Source: Spirochaetae bacterium HGW-Spirochaetae-1 | GTDB lineage: Bacteria > Spirochaetota > UBA4802 > UBA5550 | Reading direction: 5' to 3' | Assembly: GCA_002839375.1 (NCBI GenBank) | Contig: PGXY01000001.1 | Span: forward strand, 186,001-250,000 | Length of the DNA stretch: 64,000 nucleotides | Part shown: positions 58,573-64,000 of the stretch, one piece after another | How positions within the stretch are numbered: the first letter of the stretch is position 1 | How the letters are laid out: each line of letters starts with the position of its first letter | The notes under the pieces: model-generated | The model's database searches: none | Seen by the model: the letters and a program-made list of their open reading frames with translations, nothing else | What the model was told of the DNA's origin: nothing | Position numbers and translations under genes: made by a program

Positions 58573-59961
58573 ATGAATAAAAGGATACTACCCTTTATTG
58601 CCGCCGTGATTGCCCTGGTATCGGTTTTTCTCGTGGTCCAGGTAAGAAATTCTCCCGCCACTACAGTCATGGACGATGATGGGGATTATGGTGATGGAAT
58701 TTTTTCAATTGATACAGACCGTAATATAAATGATGAATTCAGGAAAGTCTACGGTGAAGGGGGCGATTCTTTTTCTCGGTGGCTGCAATCGGGACGGGAC
58801 CCTTCGGTTGTTCCGGCCGTTGTTGCCGGCATTGTGCGCGATGGAACCTTCATCTTTCACAGCGGCGTTAATGCCGATCTGGATACGCCCATGGGCATTG
58901 CTTCCCTTACCAAGACCTTTACCGCAGTCCTGACCCTCAGGCTTGCTGAAGAAGGAGTACTTTCCCTTGATGATCCGGTCCGGAAATATCTTCCCGATGT
59001 GAAAATAGAACGGGAGGATCTGGGTTCCCGCAAGGTGACTATCCGAGATCTCCTGGCTCATCTTTCAGGAATGCCCACGGCCGGAGATCAGTATAGCGCT
59101 GTATCAGCGGGCAGGGAGATCATCCAGTTTCCCCGGCAGAAGAATCCGGCGGGACTCTGTTATGCGTATAACAATGCCGGGTATGTCGTGGCAAAAGCAG
59201 TCCTTGAAAGCGCGACGGGAAAACCCTATGATGGATTGTTAAAGAAATATATATTTAATCCCCTGGGCATGGATGCGACCTCGGCGAAGGGTTCCAACGG
59301 TACAGGGGGTATTGTTACTACTTTGCGGGACCTGGCAAAGTATACAACCATGCTTATCAACAGGGGCCGTTATGGAGGGAAGAGTATCCTCTCCGATACT
59401 TCCTTCCATGAAATGCTGGCGCCTCAGGTGGAACTGCCGCGGACCGAAGTCGATTATCATTATTCCCTGAGCTGGGAGGTCATCACGGTAAAGGGCAGAG
59501 TGGACAGCTATTACAAGGCCGGTCGATGGTACGGTGAGTCGTCGGCCATACAGGTTTTTCCCGCAAGGAAGATTGCTCTTGTATACCTGTGCAATCCTCC
59601 ACACCATCTTACTCCGGCCTTTATGAGTTGGCGGCAGAGCCTGACGGGAAGACTCAGGAACCTGGTACGGGCTTCAGAAGGTGACCCCGGCCTCTGCACC
59701 AGTTGGCCTTCCCTGTCGGCAGAACAGATCCAGTGGTACACAGGTACCTATGAAAACATACTCACGGGGAAAAAAATAAAAATCTGGATTGAAAATGAGA
59801 CACTCCTCAGTTCACTGTCAAATCCGCCCGGACAGCTCCATGCCTTCACATCCAACAGGCTTCTCATGGGACAGGGAAATGTTCTGCACAATTTTGTGTG
59901 GCAGGATAGCCGGGTTGTGGGTTTGGCGCTCACCTCGGGATATTACCGCCTTGTGCCATAA
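58573..59961 (+). CDS. Exported serine hydrolase, beta-lactamase/PBP-like (copy 1)
   Basis: A 462-residue protein with an uncleaved-looking N-terminal membrane segment (LPFIAAVIALVSVFLVVQV) and a class C beta-lactamase/DD-peptidase domain. The SxxK motif is S111-K114 in IASLTKTFTA; Y199-N201 in YNNAGYVVAK is the YxN motif; LAHLSGMPTAG follows between them. A C-terminal domain (about 370-462) is of the DUF3471-like lipocalin type that occurs in such esterases. The substrate may be peptidoglycan or an ester; no antibiotic resistance is implied. A second copy follows 210 bases downstream. Confidence 0.9.
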   Translation: MNKRILPFIAAVIALVSVFLVVQVRNSPATTVMDDDGDYGDGIFSIDTDRNINDEFRKVYGEGGDSFSRWLQSGRDPSVVPAVVAGIVRDGTFIFHSGVNADLDTPMGIASLTKTFTAVLTLRLAEEGVLSLDDPVRKYLPDVKIEREDLGSRKVTIRDLLAHLSGMPTAGDQYSAVSAGREIIQFPRQKNPAGLCYAYNNAGYVVAKAVLESATGKPYDGLLKKYIFNPLGMDATSAKGSNGTGGIVTTLRDLAKYTTMLINRGRYGGKSILSDTSFHEMLAPQVELPRTEVDYHYSLSWEVITVKGRVDSYYKAGRWYGESSAIQVFPARKIALVYLCNPPHHLTPAFMSWRQSLTGRLRNLVRASEGDPGLCTSWPSLSAEQIQWYTGTYENILTGKKIKIWIENETLLSSLSNPPGQLHAFTSNRLLMGQGNVLHNFVWQDSRVVGLALTSGYYRLVP

Positions 59962-60170
59962 CTCGAATAGCCGCAGTAATCAGTTTGTAATTCATATTTG
60001 TTTATAACAGATGTTTGTCTATGCATATTTATATGGACTGATTCGTTGTAAAAGAATATTTATGCGCCAAATTCTCCCATCCTCTTTTTCCCTTACAATA
60101 TTGTAGGAATTTCCCCCTATAGCCGATCAGAGAAATCTTTGTTATATTCTTTATTGCTAAAAGGGCAGGA

Positions 60171-61559
60171 GTGCCCGGGAGTGTGAGATTGAATTCCATA
60201 AAGATTTCAGCAGCTTTGGGGACAATGCTGATTCCCTTCATTTATAATCCGAAACTGCCGGTAATGGATATGAATTACCTTGCCGGTTCCTATGACCACG
60301 CCGTTGTGGAGCAGGAAAAGAAGGATCACGATAAATCCATAATAGAAGAACGGGATTCCATTGACCGGTGGATGCGCGAATACGTCAATGGATCATTTAT
60401 TCCATCGGCTGCGCTGGTTGTTATAAGGGATGGAGCCGTATGGCACAGGAATCTTGTCAATACTTCGGAAAAACGCCGCTACAGCGTGGCATCATTCACC
60501 AAGACTTTTACGGCCCTGGCAGCACTGCAGCTTGTTGAGCGGGGTAAAATGAGTCTCGATGAACCGGTGAACAACTACTACCCGGCGTACCTGGAAAATG
60601 ATCAACTGGTTACGCGCCAGATTACCCTGAGGGATCTCCTGACCCATACATCGGGGATTGTCAATGATTTCAGCGGGCCCGGCAGGTTATATCCGTACCA
60701 ACGGTATCCCGCCGGATCGCGTTTTTATTATTCCAACCAGGGCTACATCGTGGTAGGGCGCATAATCGAGCATGTTTCGGGGAAGCCCCTGTACCGTTAT
60801 ATTACTGAACAGTTCCTGGAGCCACTGGGGATGAAGGATTCCGTGGCGCCGGAAACCATGGTTGCATCGGGCGGTCTGCAGTGCACCATCGACGATTTGG
60901 CAAAATATGCTGCCATGATGCTGAACCGGGGAAGCACCCGATTTCATACTTTTGTCTCGGAAAAGACCTTTAATGAAATTTTCTCGAAAACACTGGATTC
61001 CCCGCCGGTGAAATTCAATGAGTATCGCGGGATTTCTTGGCGGGTATGGACTATCGATGACAGGCCCTATTCAATGAACCACGCTGCGCTCTGGGTCGGT
61101 TCCGGCGGTTGGATACAACTCTTCCCCTCTCTGGGAGTGGGATACGTTTTTATCAGCGATACGCCTGATCACGACAGCGATGAATTCAATCTTTTTTATC
61201 GTGGACTGAAAGGGCGCCTCCTGAAACTCACGGCGCTTCTCAGTGACAGTGACATGGATCCCCGGGGATTCAATCCCGGCATTCCTTTAGGAGAGGAATT
61301 GAAAGAATTTACCGGTGTTTATAAAAATAATGAAAGGAACAGGTTCATTGAGATCGGCCTTGATAAAAGGGGCGGACTCAGCGTTCGGCGTATCGAATCG
61401 GGAGAGGTCATGGATATCGTTCCCACATCGCGACTGACTTTTGTGTACATATATCCCGGGCAGAGCGAGAAGGGCCTGGCCTTTGATTTTACCTGGAAGA
61501 AGGATTCAATCGTTGGCCTGGGGGTCCTGGATGGATACTATGAGAAGATATCATTTTAG
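60171..61559 (+). CDS. Exported serine hydrolase, beta-lactamase/PBP-like (copy 2)
   Basis: Paralogue of the preceding gene and the same length, 462 residues. GTG start with AAGGGCAGGA just upstream. The N-terminal hydrophobic stretch (ISAALGTMLIPFIYNP) is short, so anchoring is less certain than in copy 1. Motifs: S108-K111 in VASFTKTFTA, LTHTSGIVND, and Y187-N189 in YYSNQGYIVVG. Overall identity is low outside motifs, so the duplication is old. Its stop overlaps the end of the convergent 814-residue gene by 9 bases. Confidence 0.9.
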   Translation: MPGSVRLNSIKISAALGTMLIPFIYNPKLPVMDMNYLAGSYDHAVVEQEKKDHDKSIIEERDSIDRWMREYVNGSFIPSAALVVIRDGAVWHRNLVNTSEKRRYSVASFTKTFTALAALQLVERGKMSLDEPVNNYYPAYLENDQLVTRQITLRDLLTHTSGIVNDFSGPGRLYPYQRYPAGSRFYYSNQGYIVVGRIIEHVSGKPLYRYITEQFLEPLGMKDSVAPETMVASGGLQCTIDDLAKYAAMMLNRGSTRFHTFVSEKTFNEIFSKTLDSPPVKFNEYRGISWRVWTIDDRPYSMNHAALWVGSGGWIQLFPSLGVGYVFISDTPDHDSDEFNLFYRGLKGRLLKLTALLSDSDMDPRGFNPGIPLGEELKEFTGVYKNNERNRFIEIGLDKRGGLSVRRIESGEVMDIVPTSRLTFVYIYPGQSEKGLAFDFTWKKDSIVGLGVLDGYYEKISF

Positions 61560-63995
61560 AATTTTATTCTGCACCTTCACTTCCCAGATCACTATGTCGG
61601 GAATTTTCTGATTCAGGGTATCCATGAATTGGGAAATTTTATTCCGGTCCATGAGAGTGGGATCGTTTTCCAGCCTGAATTTTGAAGAGAGGACGTACTC
61701 ATTGAGTTTGCTCACGAGACGTTCTTTCAATATGTTCTGCCATTCCAGGGAGCCGCGTTTTTCGAAATAGTCATAGAAGGCGAACTTATCGGCGAAGACC
61801 GGCAGTTCAACATTTTCCACTTTCCATTTCGGGAGGCTCACCGTGGCGCCGGCACTGGTATTTCCCCGTGTCCTCTCAATGATATCCCTGATGGCGCCCG
61901 AGAGAAAAGATCGGACAGCGCTTTCATTTTCAAGAAAAACAGCCACTTCAGCCGTGTTGCTGAACTGCGGCGCCTTGATAAATTTCTCGATATATGCATC
62001 CTTGTTCATGTTATGCTGCTGCGCCCGGTCCGAGGTGCCATCGCCGTCGAGGATATCACGGATGATGAGGGAATATTCCCTCCGGAACTGCATTTTACCC
62101 GACACGGGATCCTTGGCAAGCATGCCCATGGTGCTGACGGCTTCGGCCAGCAGATCAGGCCCGGCTTTTTCAAATCCGTCCCCGGTTTGGAATTTTTGAG
62201 CAATACCGAGTATGTTCTTTTTATAGTTTTCCCTGGCTTCCATGTCCTTGAGAATTTCCGTAAGATAGGGTTCGTAGCAGTAGCCCTTTTCTTTCTGTTG
62301 AAGGACCTTGAGCAGCGTCAGTCCTGACCACAGCTTTGCGGGGTTCGTATAGTTCCTGGATCGGAAGGGGTCGGGAAAATATTTAGCGTCAAAGGTGTGA
62401 TGATTGAAGCAGTGGAGAGGGTGCGTTTTATCAGCAATAAGGGCGTGATAATCCCCGGCGCACTCACCGAGCGAATTGATTTTATAAATAGGAAAGCCTA
62501 AAAGAATGCCCATTGATATCATTTCATAGGGTTTACACAGATTGGGAACCTGGAAGGTCTCAACGCTCACGGGAGGATGGGCAATTTCCCTTTTTTTATA
62601 ATGGTTCATGCGCTCCGGAAGATCATTGGGTTTTGCTGTACCGGGTTCATCGCCTTCCTCGTATGTATCGAGTTGAAAATTGGTCACTGTTCGATAGTAT
62701 TCCATGGCGTTGAGGCCCGAGCAATCGGCGTAAATATAGGGACGCGAATACGTATCGAGTTTTTCAAGTAGTTTGACAACGGGTATTTTTTTATCGTCAA
62801 GGATCTGTTTGATGGAGATTGTGTCGAAATTAAATCCCTCGAAGCGGCTGTGAATGATTCTGAAGATCTTTTTCTTGATGCGTTCTATGTCTATCTTTAG
62901 TATGCTGCTTTCGCTGAGGTTCAGGCCGTCCTCTGGATCGTTCTGATTGTCCCCGGAGTAAAGCAGATTCCTGATTTCTTCCAGGGGTCTGCTGAGGATA
63001 TCGCCGAAGTTTGTATCAATGTATTCCTTCATCTCTACCGGGGACATTTCCAGTATGGAAAGGCCCTGCGTGGAAATCAGGTAAGTCTCGATCAGCTGTT
63101 CTTTCGTGTCTTCACGATCCATCTGGATAAAATCTACATCGTTGCAGAGATCCTCAAGGCTGAGGCGTGAATAAAAGTATTTTTCAATGAAGTCCTTGAT
63201 TTCCTTTCCGTTTATGAGGTAAAAATAGAGAGGATTTTTTTTCTCAAGCAGGTTAAAGCGGTCCTGTTCGATGTCCTGTTTCAGCTGGTCCCGGAGGGAG
63301 GTGATCTTGTCCTTCAGGAGATTGACCTCCAGGTTTTTGAGGTTGAAGAGCATCGCCTTAAATTCCCGTACAAAGGATTCAGCCGAAGTCAGCATGGTCT
63401 CGAAAACAAGCTGGGAAAAATTGAACCGGGCCATGTCAAGCAGGGCTTCCACGGCCTGTTTTTCTCCCGTACCCTTTTTCTCGATGACAGCCACGAGCTT
63501 TTCCATGTCTTCGGTGGAATAGCGGGCAAGGGCGACCCTTTCCTGGTAATATTTTTTCTGGTACAACTCGAGCCTGCCCAGAAGGAGTTCGATGACGGCT
63601 TCACAGAAGAGGAAACCTTTTTGAGGATCTTTCAGGAATTTATGAATTTCCGCGGTCAGAACAGATTTCATTTTTTCCAGTTCCAGGCGGTATCGCTTTT
63701 CCATCCGGGTCAGGAGGTTGGCCTTTATTTTTTCCATTTCCTCTTTGCCGTAGTCGCGAATAATATTTTCCATGGCCGAGGTGAGGCTGCGTGTGTCCCC
63801 TTTTCCCATGGCAGCCGTGATTTTCTTTTCGTAGGAGCGAAACTCGATTTCCGCATCCATTTTATAATCGGGATACATTCGTTCAAATACAAGCCGGCAG
63901 TCGAGCCGCAGGGCACGCACGAGGCCGCGGTTGATATCTCCCAGTGTTTCAAGGAGGAGTTTGCCGTTGACGGGACGAAGGAAGGATTCCATCAT
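61551..63995 (-). CDS. Large protein of unknown function (start at window edge)
   Basis: Not recognised. 814 residues, no signal peptide, acidic and helix-rich with coiled-coil-like segments (KEEMEKIKANLLTRMEKRYR, LEKMKSVLTAEIHKFLKD). A central region (about 470-560) is different, with conserved-looking FPIYKINSLGECAGDYHALI and HCFNHHTFDAKYFPDPFRSR, perhaps a folded domain. The ATG lies five bases from the window end, so I cannot check the ribosome binding site or rule out an upstream start. A large cytoplasmic scaffold or chaperone-like role would be a guess. Confidence 0.75.
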   Translation of the reverse strand: MMESFLRPVNGKLLLETLGDINRGLVRALRLDCRLVFERMYPDYKMDAEIEFRSYEKKITAAMGKGDTRSLTSAMENIIRDYGKEEMEKIKANLLTRMEKRYRLELEKMKSVLTAEIHKFLKDPQKGFLFCEAVIELLLGRLELYQKKYYQERVALARYSTEDMEKLVAVIEKKGTGEKQAVEALLDMARFNFSQLVFETMLTSAESFVREFKAMLFNLKNLEVNLLKDKITSLRDQLKQDIEQDRFNLLEKKNPLYFYLINGKEIKDFIEKYFYSRLSLEDLCNDVDFIQMDREDTKEQLIETYLISTQGLSILEMSPVEMKEYIDTNFGDILSRPLEEIRNLLYSGDNQNDPEDGLNLSESSILKIDIERIKKKIFRIIHSRFEGFNFDTISIKQILDDKKIPVVKLLEKLDTYSRPYIYADCSGLNAMEYYRTVTNFQLDTYEEGDEPGTAKPNDLPERMNHYKKREIAHPPVSVETFQVPNLCKPYEMISMGILLGFPIYKINSLGECAGDYHALIADKTHPLHCFNHHTFDAKYFPDPFRSRNYTNPAKLWSGLTLLKVLQQKEKGYCYEPYLTEILKDMEARENYKKNILGIAQKFQTGDGFEKAGPDLLAEAVSTMGMLAKDPVSGKMQFRREYSLIIRDILDGDGTSDRAQQHNMNKDAYIEKFIKAPQFSNTAEVAVFLENESAVRSFLSGAIRDIIERTRGNTSAGATVSLPKWKVENVELPVFADKFAFYDYFEKRGSLEWQNILKERLVSKLNEYVLSSKFRLENDPTLMDRNKISQFMDTLNQKIPDIVIWEVKVQNKILK

Positions 63996-64000
63996 CCTCA

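Overview
The window is chromosomal DNA of a spirochaete, most probably of the Leptospirales/Leptospiria side. The 16S gene carries the run CAGCAGTTAAGAATCTTGC, which I associate with Leptospira-type 16S; the LexA has a Leptospira-like winged-helix region (ITVKGAYDHVKAIEKKG); FliM is present; and many exported proteins look lineage-specific. These are recollections of family sequences, not searches. No phage, insertion sequence, transposase or CRISPR array is visible.

Layout. 1-1655: end of a tungstate-type ABC importer (permease, ATPase). 1727-4512: unknown protein, two tandem 68-residue paralogues, exported pentapeptide-repeat protein. 4871-7867: methionine block, a SEC-C methionine aminopeptidase convergent with metX-metW, which sits behind a SAM-I riboswitch. 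8248-12837: energy block, a membrane Fe-S/CCG oxidoreductase resembling ETF:menaquinone oxidoreductase, then a K+-dependent membrane pyrophosphatase. 12988-17524: rnhA, an exported protein translationally coupled to fliM, a degenerate LytM protein, a membrane sensor-like protein. 17611-24554: complete phosphate module, pstS facing pstB-phoU-phoB-phoR-pstC-pstA, with a Pho-box-like repeat between them. 24576-26302: PanE-like reductase and a small membrane protein. 26508-31911: rRNA operon 16S-tRNA-Ile(GAU)-tRNA-Ala(UGC)-23S, with promoters, processing stems and a terminator but no 5S gene.

31950-42832: SCP2-like protein, orphan histidine kinase, ychF, a long minus-strand series (exported proteins, B12/radical SAM, nitroreductase, J-domain protein), then lexA followed 13 bases later by a PIN-domain gene, and an ATPase-HDOD fusion. 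42903-50122: the most coherent accessory system, a minus-strand operon tetR - outer-membrane barrel - repeat lipoprotein - RND/MMPL exporter - LolA-like protein, headed by a perfect 32-base palindrome. It reads as a self-regulated envelope lipid or lipophile export apparatus.

50313-63995: zinc-ribbon protein, CsgG-like lipoprotein, small outer-membrane barrel, nickel-pincer cofactor operon larE-larB-larC (no larA here), MFS transporter, DedA protein, two tandem exported serine hydrolases, and an 814-residue protein of unknown function.

Start codons were revised where a ribosome binding site or operon overlap decides. All functions are read from motifs by eye; no database search was possible.
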